64,000 bases of DNA from a virus. The notes below the pieces were generated by a model, which did not search any database, had not been told where the DNA came from, and worked only from the letters and a program-made list of their open reading frames with translations. The position numbers and the translations under genes are program-made. The stretch spans positions 124,001 through 188,000 of the IMG/VR virus record IMGVR_UViG_3300005289_000052. One strand, 5' to 3'. This document shows, one piece after another, positions 8,381 to 16,246 of this stretch. Within the stretch, counting starts at the first letter, position 1; every line of letters starts with the position of its first letter.

Positions 8381-9885
8381 TAGGGTTTTCCTCTCTTAGC
8401 GATGATACCGGTAACGCCTACCGTGTACATCCGTCTGACTTGGGATTCCTTCTTCTTGTTGATGAGGTCTTTCAGCCAATCGATTGGGAAGATCTCACCG
8501 CCAATGAGTGGAGGTAGGGGTTTCTTACGAGGGTACAGAGTCTTGATGACTTCGATAGCGAACTCACCTTCCTTACGGATACGATCAATGGCCTCTGGAC
8601 TCAGGACTGACAGATCAGTCACGATAGCGAAACGCAAGTGGTACACGTAACGCGGGTTGAGATCCACTGACGCAGTCAAGTTGCCATCTGCATCCATGAT
8701 GACCGTACCGTCTGGCATCGGCTTACCCCAACGGTACAAACCGAAGTGGAAGATCGAATCGTACAGGCGGTTGATATACGGCCACTCTTTCTTCAAGAAC
8801 TTCAAGGTAGCAGGACTGAATTCAAAGTCCCCCAGCTCGGAGATGTTGAAGAGTTCACCACGATCCTCACCAACACCCACCAGGACGTCCAGCATGCTCG
8901 CTGTGCGCGAGTGCGTCCATTCAGGTACCCAGTCATCGAAGACGGGAATACGGTTGCCCTGGAGCGGCTGAGCGCGTTCCTTATAGAGGTTGGTGAACTG
9001 ATCGTAGTAGTAACGATCGTTAGCAGGTCGGCGAGCTTGTTTGATCAGCTCGTATACCGAGTACTCACTGCGGTACTTGACGTCAATCAGTTGGTTGTGG
9101 ATACAGACTGGGTAATGGAATTGAACACCCACTACTTTGTCGTACTGGAACGTGTAATCGAATCCAGTTTCCCACGGAGCACCATCACCAGCCTTAGAAC
9201 CTTTCTCTGGCTGCGCTACGAAGTTAAAGCCACCGACGATACCTACTTGACGCTCAGTGATTGCCATGATGGGCTGAGTGCCTGCTTGGGTAGTCAGTTG
9301 GGTAGCGCGACCAGTGATGTGGTCCTTCACCCACTTACCGAGTTCTTCACCGTAAGGTTCCACTCGCTCACGCATCTCAAAGATCTCGTGAAGAATGATT
9401 GCCACCACGTCAGGGACAGGATAGTGGTAGTCCATTTGATGGAGTAGTTCTACCCGACCTTGTGAACTGCGTACTCGAAACTCATCACGCCACCGCTCTG
9501 CCATGGTTCGGTCTGGGGCACGGTAACGGAAGTTGATAGTCACTTCACATTGTACGTAGATCGGCTTAACGTAAACGTCGAGCTTCTGGTCGTAGAAAAT
9601 AAAAGGTACGTTGGGCCGCTTCACTGCACTCGACAGTGTGCGGTCTTCAATGTACTGTTCGTCGGCTTCGATGTTGATACGACCATTGAACGGGAACTTG
9701 TTCTGAATCCCGTTGGTCGTCATCGTAGAGCCTGGTTGGAATTGAGACTCGGCTGCTCCGAAGAACTCAAAACCCGTATCCTCAGGAAGCCTCATAATGC
9801 CAATGAGCTGTTTCGCTACCTGGACAATAGCTGGACGGGTAATGGAGTTATACGTCTCTGGTAGTTCAACGACAATATTGGGCAT
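8380..9885 (-). CDS. Virion structural protein
   Basis: Codes 501 residues from the ATG with GGAG eight bases upstream; a longer frame to 10005 would add 40 Cys/Leu-rich residues over a hairpin region and is not credible. It is rich in Tyr, Arg and acidic residues. It is the first gene of a coupled run (this gene, the next two, then thymidylate kinase). Likely a large tail or baseplate subunit; no domain recognised. Confidence 0.72.
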   Translation of the reverse strand: MPNIVVELPETYNSITRPAIVQVAKQLIGIMRLPEDTGFEFFGAAESQFQPGSTMTTNGIQNKFPFNGRINIEADEQYIEDRTLSSAVKRPNVPFIFYDQKLDVYVKPIYVQCEVTINFRYRAPDRTMAERWRDEFRVRSSQGRVELLHQMDYHYPVPDVVAIILHEIFEMRERVEPYGEELGKWVKDHITGRATQLTTQAGTQPIMAITERQVGIVGGFNFVAQPEKGSKAGDGAPWETGFDYTFQYDKVVGVQFHYPVCIHNQLIDVKYRSEYSVYELIKQARRPANDRYYYDQFTNLYKERAQPLQGNRIPVFDDWVPEWTHSRTASMLDVLVGVGEDRGELFNISELGDFEFSPATLKFLKKEWPYINRLYDSIFHFGLYRWGKPMPDGTVIMDADGNLTASVDLNPRYVYHLRFAIVTDLSVLSPEAIDRIRKEGEFAIEVIKTLYPRKKPLPPLIGGEIFPIDWLKDLINKKKESQVRRMYTVGVTGIIAKRGKP

Positions 9886-9942
9886 GTCGGGTCTCCAGTG
9901 TAAGATCATAGGATACCCAGAGAACAACAGCATAAGGACCAG

Positions 9943-9959
9943 CCCATAAGGCTGGCTAT
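9943..9959. other. Hairpin in the leader of the tail-gene run
   Basis: CCAGCC and GGCTGG pair around CATAA, with no T-tract on either side. It sits 60-75 bases upstream of the 9885 start codon on the minus strand and could be an RNA-processing or leader element. Confidence 0.5.
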
Positions 9960-10033
9960 ATTGGGAATAAAGAGCCCCTGGACAACAGCAGTGTTTTAAG
10001 GGCATTTGATACGGTTAGGTAATAGGAAAATAC

Positions 10034-10070
10034 CAAAAAAAAACACCCCTAGACAAGCGGGTGTTTCTTA
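10034..10070 (-). terminator. Terminator with long T-tract
   Basis: On the minus strand AAACACCC and GGGTGTTT pair and are followed by nine T. It ends the two-gene unit 10935-10080 and carries the TTATGCC box on the outside. Confidence 0.9.
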
Positions 10071-10079
10071 TGCCGTCGC

Positions 10080-10583
10080 TTATTCGACAACGAAGCCATG
10101 AGAGGCAACGTCACCGGTCAGCTCACCGCGCAGGTTGCGGATCATCAGGTCGAACACCAGAGGCACTTCTTGGCGCTGGCCCAGAGGACCGGACAGCGAG
10201 GTAGTGAGGATCAGGATGCGATCACAACCGTGGGCCACGATACCGAAGTTCTCGTACAGGTACGGTTGACCACCGTAGGCCACTGGGTTTTGATCCATGT
10301 AAGACATACCCATGTTCAGCATGCGGGGTTGCTGAAACGCCAGTGTGCGCTGATTGACTTCGTTGGCTTCTGGACCGTTGACCTGATTGAAGGTGATCGG
10401 GTTCAGGATCAGAGAGAAGCCTTTGCCTTCTTTGATGTCGGCGGCGAACTCAGGACTGAGCTTTGCGATGGCTTCGACCACGGCGTCCACCGAAGTGATC
10501 AGGTAACGCTTGTCGAAGAACTGACCGCACACCAGGTTAGCGATTGGGAAAGTTTTGACGGGTTGCTTTTCTTGCTGTTCCAT
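10080..10583 (-). CDS. Unknown protein of a small early unit
   Basis: Codes 167 residues. Of two nearby ATGs, the second is chosen because GAGAG lies seven bases before it but only one base before the first. The protein has no membrane segment and no motif I know. It is preceded by a membrane-protein gene and an early-type promoter, and closed by its own terminator, so it forms a separate unit inside the late structural region. It may act early in infection rather than in the virion. Confidence 0.72.
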   Translation of the reverse strand: MEQQEKQPVKTFPIANLVCGQFFDKRYLITSVDAVVEAIAKLSPEFAADIKEGKGFSLILNPITFNQVNGPEANEVNQRTLAFQQPRMLNMGMSYMDQNPVAYGGQPYLYENFGIVAHGCDRILILTTSLSGPLGQRQEVPLVFDLMIRNLRGELTGDVASHGFVVE

Positions 10584-10626
10584 TTGCATACTCTCTTGAG
10601 CTTAAAGGTTGATGTAGCGACGGGGT

Positions 10627-10935
10627 TTACTTAGCAGGGTGATTCGGTGGAACACCGACCTTGAAGGTACGGACCCACTTGCGGACTTTGAAAAACTGAT
10701 ACCAGCCCACGATGTAGTTGACGATGATCAAAGGGATCAAAGCCATCATTCCAAAGTAGCCAGCCAGGATCAGGAAAACGGCGGTGGTCGCTGTGAACTT
10801 GTAGCGACTCGGACAAGTGGTCACGAGGAACTTCACAGCACGGTTGTCGTTCTTCTTCTCGAACAGATAGATCCCACGCAGGGTGATCAAGAATCCGAAG
10901 ATCAGAAAGACGTAAGCGAAGATGGTAAAGCCCAT
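10627..10935 (-). CDS. Small membrane protein under an early-type promoter
   Basis: Codes 102 residues from an ATG with GGGAG eight bases upstream. It has three hydrophobic segments (about residues 4-24, 53-72 and 74-90) separated by a basic loop (FEKKNDNRAVKF) and a basic C-terminal tail. This predicts an inner-membrane protein with two or three passes. The gene is directly downstream of a TATATTAC promoter, suggesting synthesis at the start of infection. Role unknown; host-membrane modification or superinfection exclusion are possible. Confidence 0.75.
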   Translation of the reverse strand: MGFTIFAYVFLIFGFLITLRGIYLFEKKNDNRAVKFLVTTCPSRYKFTATTAVFLILAGYFGMMALIPLIIVNYIVGWYQFFKVRKWVRTFKVGVPPNHPAK

Positions 10936-10984
10936 AGTTAAAACTCCCTTGAGCATTGAGATTAGAAGGTTAGGTACCAATGTT

Positions 10985-11018
10985 ACACTAGAGTAATATA
11001 GACTTGAGATTTATTTAT
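10985..11018 (-). promoter_or_regulatory. Early-type promoter (TATATTAC)
   Basis: Minus strand reads AATCTCAAGTCTATATTACT then CTAGTG. It is nearly identical over 45 bases to the element at 29943-29975, including the upstream AACTGGAA. TATATTAC is the core reported for phiKZ early promoters used by the virion RNA polymerase. Confidence 0.78.
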
Positions 11019-11035
11019 TTCCAGTTAACAGACGG

Positions 11036-11067
11036 CATAAAAGCCCGCCCCGAAGGACGGGCTTTTA
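11036..11067. terminator. Terminator
   Basis: AAAAGCCCG and CGGGCTTTT pair around CCCCGAAGGA. It ends the 12405-11098 gene and carries the GGCATAA box. A 15-base palindrome, CGACTGAATCAGTCG (11073-11087), lies between it and the stop codon. Confidence 0.85.
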
Positions 11068-11097
11068 CTAGACGACTGAATCAGTCGACTTCAAGAA

Positions 11098-12405
11098 TTA
11101 CTTCTTGTCGCCGTCTTTCTTCTTGTCATCTTTCTTTTCGCTTTTGCCAGCGGCAGCGATGGAACGCTCTACCAGTGCCAGAGCCGAACGAACGGCGCTG
11201 AAACCAGCGTTGTTCACTTGCAGCAGCGGACGGGTCAGGTCCTTGGTCGCTTTACGCAGACCACGGTTGACGGTGGCGTTCGACCAGGCTTTGCCCAGCT
11301 TGCCGGTTTCAGCAGCGTTCACGAACTTCTCGGTGGTCTGAACAGCCTTCTCGCGAGCGGTGTTCAGCTTGTCCATGTAGGAGCCCTTAGCCAGCAGGGT
11401 TTCCACGATGGTCGAGCAGTGGCCGAGGATGTCGCGCAGGGTGTTTGGACCTGGGCAATCGATCTCGGCGCCTTCGTTGATGGACGGCTTCTTACGAGCC
11501 AGGGTCAGAGTGCCCTTGGAGTCGTCGTCGCCAGCAGCGCCACCTTCGGCCGAAGCGGAGAAGTACCAGCCACCAGCGGCTTCTTTCGAACGCGAGGTGA
11601 TCTTGCCAGCTACGGTGCTGAACATGCCATCGGCGCTTTCAACGGCGCTGGAGATAGCGGACTCTTCCAGAGCAGCCTGGGTTTTCGGATCGGCCAGAAC
11701 GGCGCCCATGGCAGCGTAGTACTTCTCGGCAGCCGGAGCCAGTTCGGACCAGGATTCTTGAACCAGTTCACCCAGTACGCCCAGACCTTGGGAAACCGAA
11801 GCGCCGTCGACTTTGCCTTTGTAAGCGATCGACTCGCCGCCGGTTACCTTGACTTTCTTGCCTTGGTAATCGACTGCTTCGCCGGTTTTGCCTTTCAGGG
11901 CTTCGATGCGGGACTTCAGCTTCTTGGCGCCGCCGAAGATCTTGGCGAAGAAGTTCTTGACAGCAGCAATGGCCTTGGCCACGGCGTTCTTGATGGCCTG
12001 CCAGATCTTCTTGATGGTTTCCTTGATACCTTCCATCGAGATGGTGGTAGCAGCGGCTTGGCCAGAGGCACCGCCGAAGGATTCCAGGGAAGGAGTAACG
12101 GCGCTGACTTTCAGGCCCAGGCGAGAGGTGTAGGAACCAACGGCGTGTTGCATGAACAGCGCAGCCTGAGGGTTCAGACCGCCGTCTTGCATGGCAGCTT
12201 CCATCGAAACGAAGATGGACTCCAGGCCGTCGGAGATTTCTTCCAGTTCGCCTTGGTCGTCACCAGCTTGCTCGGATTCCGAGAAGGCTTCGGCGGTTTC
12301 GGCAATTTCTTGCTCAACGGTGTCGTCCGGGCTCACGACCAGGTCGGTTTCGTTGACGGTGTCGTCTTCCATGGAGACGAACAGTTGACGCAGAGATTGA
12401 GACAT
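11098..12405 (-). CDS. Probable inner-body / ejected head protein
   Basis: Codes 435 residues from an ATG with GGAG nine bases upstream. The N-terminal 60 residues are very acidic and contain VSMED at 10-14; further VSMEA, SLESF and ISMEG sites follow. S-x-E is the recognition motif reported for the phiKZ prohead protease, so this looks like a propeptide with several cleavage points. The next part is Lys/Ala-rich with an amphipathic helix (IKKIWQAIKNAVAKAI), and the C-terminus is a lysine tail. Such proteins in the phiKZ group fill the head and enter with DNA. Codon use suggests strong expression. Confidence 0.7.
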   Translation of the reverse strand: MSQSLRQLFVSMEDDTVNETDLVVSPDDTVEQEIAETAEAFSESEQAGDDQGELEEISDGLESIFVSMEAAMQDGGLNPQAALFMQHAVGSYTSRLGLKVSAVTPSLESFGGASGQAAATTISMEGIKETIKKIWQAIKNAVAKAIAAVKNFFAKIFGGAKKLKSRIEALKGKTGEAVDYQGKKVKVTGGESIAYKGKVDGASVSQGLGVLGELVQESWSELAPAAEKYYAAMGAVLADPKTQAALEESAISSAVESADGMFSTVAGKITSRSKEAAGGWYFSASAEGGAAGDDDSKGTLTLARKKPSINEGAEIDCPGPNTLRDILGHCSTIVETLLAKGSYMDKLNTAREKAVQTTEKFVNAAETGKLGKAWSNATVNRGLRKATKDLTRPLLQVNNAGFSAVRSALALVERSIAAAGKSEKKDDKKKDGDKK

Positions 12406-12491
12406 GTGGAGTAACTCCGATAAACAATTGTTGATGCGTAAATGCACACGTGCATAACATACATACATTTACACAGATTGGCATTTTGGCC
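12406..12491 (-). promoter_or_regulatory. Possible late promoter region with repeated TATG
   Basis: On the minus strand the spacer between two genes reads TGTATGTATGTTATGCACGTG, giving three TATG motifs in 16 bases followed by a CACGTG palindrome. It precedes the probable inner-body gene. TATG as a late-promoter element is from phiKZ studies as I recall them. Confidence 0.35.
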
Positions 12492-13061
12492 TTACACGAA
12501 CTTCGCGTACAGAGCCCGGAGGTCGATCGGGTCGTCGCCCTTGGCTTTGGGATTGCGCCATTCACCAAACATGATGTACAGCGTGATCACCAGGTCGTTC
12601 AGACCTTCTGGACGGGAGATCCATTCGGAAACTACCTTGCTCGGGGCAGTTCCTACAGTGGTGTAGAACTCGCGGATCTCCTTGCTGGCGTTACGTTCCC
12701 TATAATCATTACTGGGTTTAGGGTTCTCAGTCAGCAGGGCTAACCAGTTCTGAACAGACACCCGGCGACGACCCGTTTGGATGTACTTGAGGGTATCGAG
12801 CAGAAACTCATAATTATATCCGTACAGAAACGGATTGTTTTTCTGCGTGTTCAGGAACAGAGCGAAGTTATTGAAGCAACCCATCGCTACACGCAGGGCT
12901 CGTTTTTGGAACGCCCAACCATTACGGTCGACAGTCCCTTCGATCAAGCTGGTGTACAGTGTGTTAACGTCAGCGCTACCGCTAACACGACTGATGTCCA
13001 TACGATCGGAGGGAGCAATGAAGCCGCGTGGGTAGAGGTCACCCGATACGCGACTAGTCAT
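12492..13061 (-). CDS. Virion-cluster protein, unknown
   Basis: Codes 189 residues; the start lies eight bases inside the end of the upstream gene. The protein is mixed alpha/beta with several Arg-rich turns and a predicted helical middle. No motif is recognised. Being coupled to two structural-looking genes upstream (13054-15090), it probably belongs to the same assembly module. A tail-terminator or connector-type role is possible from its size but unsupported. Confidence 0.68.
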   Translation of the reverse strand: MTSRVSGDLYPRGFIAPSDRMDISRVSGSADVNTLYTSLIEGTVDRNGWAFQKRALRVAMGCFNNFALFLNTQKNNPFLYGYNYEFLLDTLKYIQTGRRRVSVQNWLALLTENPKPSNDYRERNASKEIREFYTTVGTAPSKVVSEWISRPEGLNDLVITLYIMFGEWRNPKAKGDDPIDLRALYAKFV

Positions 13062-13944
13062 TGAAGCCTTCCTCCATGTCGTTGAGCTTCTTGTTCAGCT
13101 TTTGCAGACGACCCTCGGTGTAGACGATCTCCTGCTCGATCTTCGCATCTTTGCTGCCGTCTTTCAGAACGAGCAAGCGGTACTCCAGAGCACGCTTCTC
13201 TTCCACAGCAGCCTTGTAGCGATTGACCTGCCACTCAGCGATAGCCATGCGGACATAGTAGATCGGGTTCAGGCGAACAGGGATGATGCCGAAGTGGAAC
13301 GGATCGGTCTTGGTAGCGCCAACGGTGGCTTCTACGGTCGATACGTCGTCCGGTGCTACAACCATGTCAGGGATGGCCTGGAACGAGCTTTCCATGCGAC
13401 GTACGTCGATGGAGAGGATGCTGAGGCAGTACGCGTAGTTATCGCGGTTGTCCCAGATCCAACGCTCTTCGGCACGAGACATGGCTTTCGGCACACGGAA
13501 CGGACCGTCTTCCGATTGCTCTTCGGACAGAGTCCACAGCAACAGGCGGCGCGCATAACGAGAAGCGAAGGAAGCCACTTCCAGATACTGGAGGATGTTG
13601 GCACGCAGGAAGCTGATGCTCGAGGACCCAACGTCTTTAGCGAACGCACGGTCGATCAGCTTGCCCAGCACTTCCATTTTGTCATCCACGTTGGACAACA
13701 CCTGGTAGGACGCCACGATGTAGTTGCCGTTGGCCTTTTCGATCTTGGCGATCTTGAGGAAGTTCTTGTCGTAGTTCTGGGTTTGTTTACCCTTGAACTT
13801 GGAGTTGCGATAGAACTCGGAAGCTTCACGCAGCGGAGGCAGCGTCAGTTCTTTGAGTTCGTTTTTCACGACTGCCAGCTCTTCGATCAACCGGCCCTTC
13901 TCGAAGGTCGGGAGCATCAGAGCGAGAAACTTTTGTAACTTCAT
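13054..13944 (-). CDS. Virion-cluster protein with C-terminal coiled coil
   Basis: Codes 296 residues. An N-terminal charged helix is followed by a mainly helical body, and the last 60 residues show heptad-like leucine spacing (EYRLLVLKDGS, then GRLQKLNKKLNDM), predicting a coiled coil. RBS GAGG lies seven bases before the ATG. It is the middle gene of three head-to-tail cistrons. Probably structural; no homologue identified by eye. Confidence 0.7.
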   Translation of the reverse strand: MKLQKFLALMLPTFEKGRLIEELAVVKNELKELTLPPLREASEFYRNSKFKGKQTQNYDKNFLKIAKIEKANGNYIVASYQVLSNVDDKMEVLGKLIDRAFAKDVGSSSISFLRANILQYLEVASFASRYARRLLLWTLSEEQSEDGPFRVPKAMSRAEERWIWDNRDNYAYCLSILSIDVRRMESSFQAIPDMVVAPDDVSTVEATVGATKTDPFHFGIIPVRLNPIYYVRMAIAEWQVNRYKAAVEEKRALEYRLLVLKDGSKDAKIEQEIVYTEGRLQKLNKKLNDMEEGFND

Positions 13945-13956
13945 GGTGACCTCGAG

Positions 13957-15090
13957 TTAGATGGCGGGGCTGTTGCCCAGTTGGTAAGCTTTGAGGATCT
14001 CGCCTACGTCTGGACCTTTGCCCTTGTTGGAGACCGCCAGTTCTTTCACCGACATCTCGGTTGGGATGGCGATGGAGCGGTGGTAGAAGGTGACGTGTTC
14101 CCACTCAGGGTCGACCACGCACAGGATCATGCAGTAGGTCTCACGGAAGAGCTTCTCACGAACGCGGAAGTCTTTCAGGCGACCACCAACTTGACGCTCG
14201 ATGTCTTTCACAGCAGCCGAGGAACACACGATGATGTTCGACGCGGTAGCTACGGAAGGCTGGCCGGAGAAGATGGCGGAGATGCTGTTACCCTTACGAC
14301 GCTTACGCAGCTCGTCGTACAGACCGGTTGGGTCTTTGGCCAGGGTTTTCTTGTGAGCATCGATCAGGTCTTGGCACAGCAGCAGGTCACGAACGAACTC
14401 CAGTTGGCCTGCACGCCAAGCGTGGAAGCGTTCCTTGACGGAGATGTTCTTGCTGCCGACGCTTAAGATATGAACCAGCTCCTTGGTCCCGATGCCGCTG
14501 CAAATGAGGCGGACGTTGATCGGGAAGGTAGCTTTGTTACCCTCGGACTCGATGTTGACTTCCAGCATCTTGCCCACAGACAGGTTGGTCAGCTCGCCCA
14601 GTGAAGCCACGGCGTCACGACCAGTGGTCAGAGTTGGCGGATTGCCTACCGGAAGTTCGTCTTCGATGTCCTCGAGGCTCACCTTGAGGTTTTGCAGACC
14701 ATCACGACCACCAGGTACCGGCAGAGCAAAACGATACGAGCGCGCGTCTTCCAGGCTCACCATGGTGGCGACGCCGTTGGAGACACCGTTGATCAGGTTG
14801 TCGGTAGCGTTACGCTTAGGGTTCAGCTTGTCGAGCAGGCGGATCACGTCCACGCTACCAACGTTCACCGAAAGTGCAATCGCTTGCAGGTAGTAGCCAC
14901 TGAACAACGAGGTCAGGGACTGCATGATGTCGCCAGCATAAGGCAGACGAATGAGCGACTCGTCCATCAGAACGATTGGCTCAACGCGAGTGGGTTGGGT
15001 GTACTCGATCAACGAACCAGCCTTCGCGGCCCGCATCGTGTCCGTCAATTTACTGGCCATATTAAGGCCAGTCACAATGTCATTCATCAT
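13957..15090 (-). CDS. Virion structural protein
   Basis: Codes 377 residues. The frame is open to 15150, but the ATG at 15090 has GAGG eleven bases upstream, and the extra 20 hydrophobic residues would overlap the start of the divergent gene, so 15090 is used. Two VSLED sites lie near residues 110 and 138; they may be chance. The protein is mixed alpha/beta with basic patches around residue 265. The function is unknown and is taken as structural from its neighbours. Confidence 0.7.
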   Translation of the reverse strand: MMNDIVTGLNMASKLTDTMRAAKAGSLIEYTQPTRVEPIVLMDESLIRLPYAGDIMQSLTSLFSGYYLQAIALSVNVGSVDVIRLLDKLNPKRNATDNLINGVSNGVATMVSLEDARSYRFALPVPGGRDGLQNLKVSLEDIEDELPVGNPPTLTTGRDAVASLGELTNLSVGKMLEVNIESEGNKATFPINVRLICSGIGTKELVHILSVGSKNISVKERFHAWRAGQLEFVRDLLLCQDLIDAHKKTLAKDPTGLYDELRKRRKGNSISAIFSGQPSVATASNIIVCSSAAVKDIERQVGGRLKDFRVREKLFRETYCMILCVVDPEWEHVTFYHRSIAIPTEMSVKELAVSNKGKGPDVGEILKAYQLGNSPAI

Positions 15091-15115
15091 TACTGATAAT
15101 CCCTCGAAGGTGACT

Positions 15116-16246
15116 ATGGCTAAAACTATTAAAGATGTGTTGAGCATCATTCAAAAGGCAGGTGGGCTAGGTGATCTTTCGCAGGCCGCGATTAATAACC
15201 TTAAAGGCATCAACCACCGAGGTTTCGGAAACCCGTTACCAGTCAACAAAGATAACCAGGGCTTGACGTTCTTCACACGCCCTAACCTGAACTTATCATA
15301 CGATAATATCGCGGCGAAGCGGATTCTGACCCCATTGCTCGATGGTGACGGTCCAGCGATGAACACGTACCAGCGTGCCGTGCGTATGACACTCGACCCG
15401 TACCTTGGTGACCCGTCTGCTTTTAAGATGGGAGATCCACGGCGTGGGGCTAAGATGATGACTTGTGACCTGATCGATCAGAAGCAAGCATTCATTCCGA
15501 TCCTCACGAACTGCCTCATTTCGTTAGGGGGTTGGCCAGACCTTTCGGTAGAGACTTTCTCCTCGACTCCAGGTAACTACGGTGAGTCCTGGGCGATGGT
15601 TGACAGTAGCTCTCGCTTCTATGAAGTGTTCGAATTGAACGCTGCATTTAAGAGTCTCGAGGGTGACCCGATCTCCACGATCTTCTCGACTTGGCTACAC
15701 TATATGTCGGGGGTTTACGAGGGGTCCATGGTTCCTTACCCGAACAACCTCGTGGAACGTCGCATTGATTACCAGACTCGCATCTATCGAATCCTGTTGG
15801 ACTCGAGTCGTCGGTACGTGCAAAAGATCGCAGCCTGTGGTGCAGCCTTCCCGCTGAACTCACCACTGGGTAACGCGTTCAACTTCACGAACGAAGGGGT
15901 CTACAACCAAGACAACGACCAGATCCAGATTCGCTTTAAAGCGATGGGTGCTGACTACAACGACCCAATCACCATTCAAGAGTTCAACGCAGTAGTTCAG
16001 ATCTTCAACCCGGAGATGAAAGGTGACGACAATGATCGTTCCCGCTACTACCGCAAACTCGATGGCATTGATGAGATGAAAGCCTACAACTATAACGGCT
16101 ATCCTCGCATTGATCCTGAGTCGATGGAACTTACGTGGTGGGTGCCGATTGACAACAACTCAGTCAGCGTCGCTGTGGCTACTCCGTCTTCTGGTGTGGA
16201 CCTCTCCCCAATCACTGACCTCCTCAAGGGCACTGCTTCGACATGA
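15116..16246 (+). CDS. Virion structural protein
   Basis: Codes 376 residues. The ATG at 15116 has AAGGTG six bases upstream; a longer frame from 14951 is antisense to the divergent gene and is rejected. The protein contains many Tyr, Pro and Asn residues and no enzyme motif. Its stop overlaps the start of the next, 970-residue gene (ACATGA), so the two are coupled and probably act in one structure, likely tail or baseplate. Confidence 0.75.
   Translation: MAKTIKDVLSIIQKAGGLGDLSQAAINNLKGINHRGFGNPLPVNKDNQGLTFFTRPNLNLSYDNIAAKRILTPLLDGDGPAMNTYQRAVRMTLDPYLGDPSAFKMGDPRRGAKMMTCDLIDQKQAFIPILTNCLISLGGWPDLSVETFSSTPGNYGESWAMVDSSSRFYEVFELNAAFKSLEGDPISTIFSTWLHYMSGVYEGSMVPYPNNLVERRIDYQTRIYRILLDSSRRYVQKIAACGAAFPLNSPLGNAFNFTNEGVYNQDNDQIQIRFKAMGADYNDPITIQEFNAVVQIFNPEMKGDDNDRSRYYRKLDGIDEMKAYNYNGYPRIDPESMELTWWVPIDNNSVSVAVATPSSGVDLSPITDLLKGTAST

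Noticed and set aside
8380-10005. Longer version of the 8380-9885 gene starting at 10005
   Set aside because: The added 40 residues are Cys/Leu-rich, cover a hairpin, and the ATG at 9885 has a good ribosome site.
11218-12414. 398-residue plus-strand frame opposite the inner-body gene
   Set aside because: Antisense artefact with low-complexity Gly/Phe/Val composition and no start signal.
13957-15150. Longer version of the 13957-15090 gene with a hydrophobic N-terminus resembling a signal peptide
   Set aside because: The extension overlaps the divergent gene's start and lacks a ribosome site; GAGG precedes 15090.
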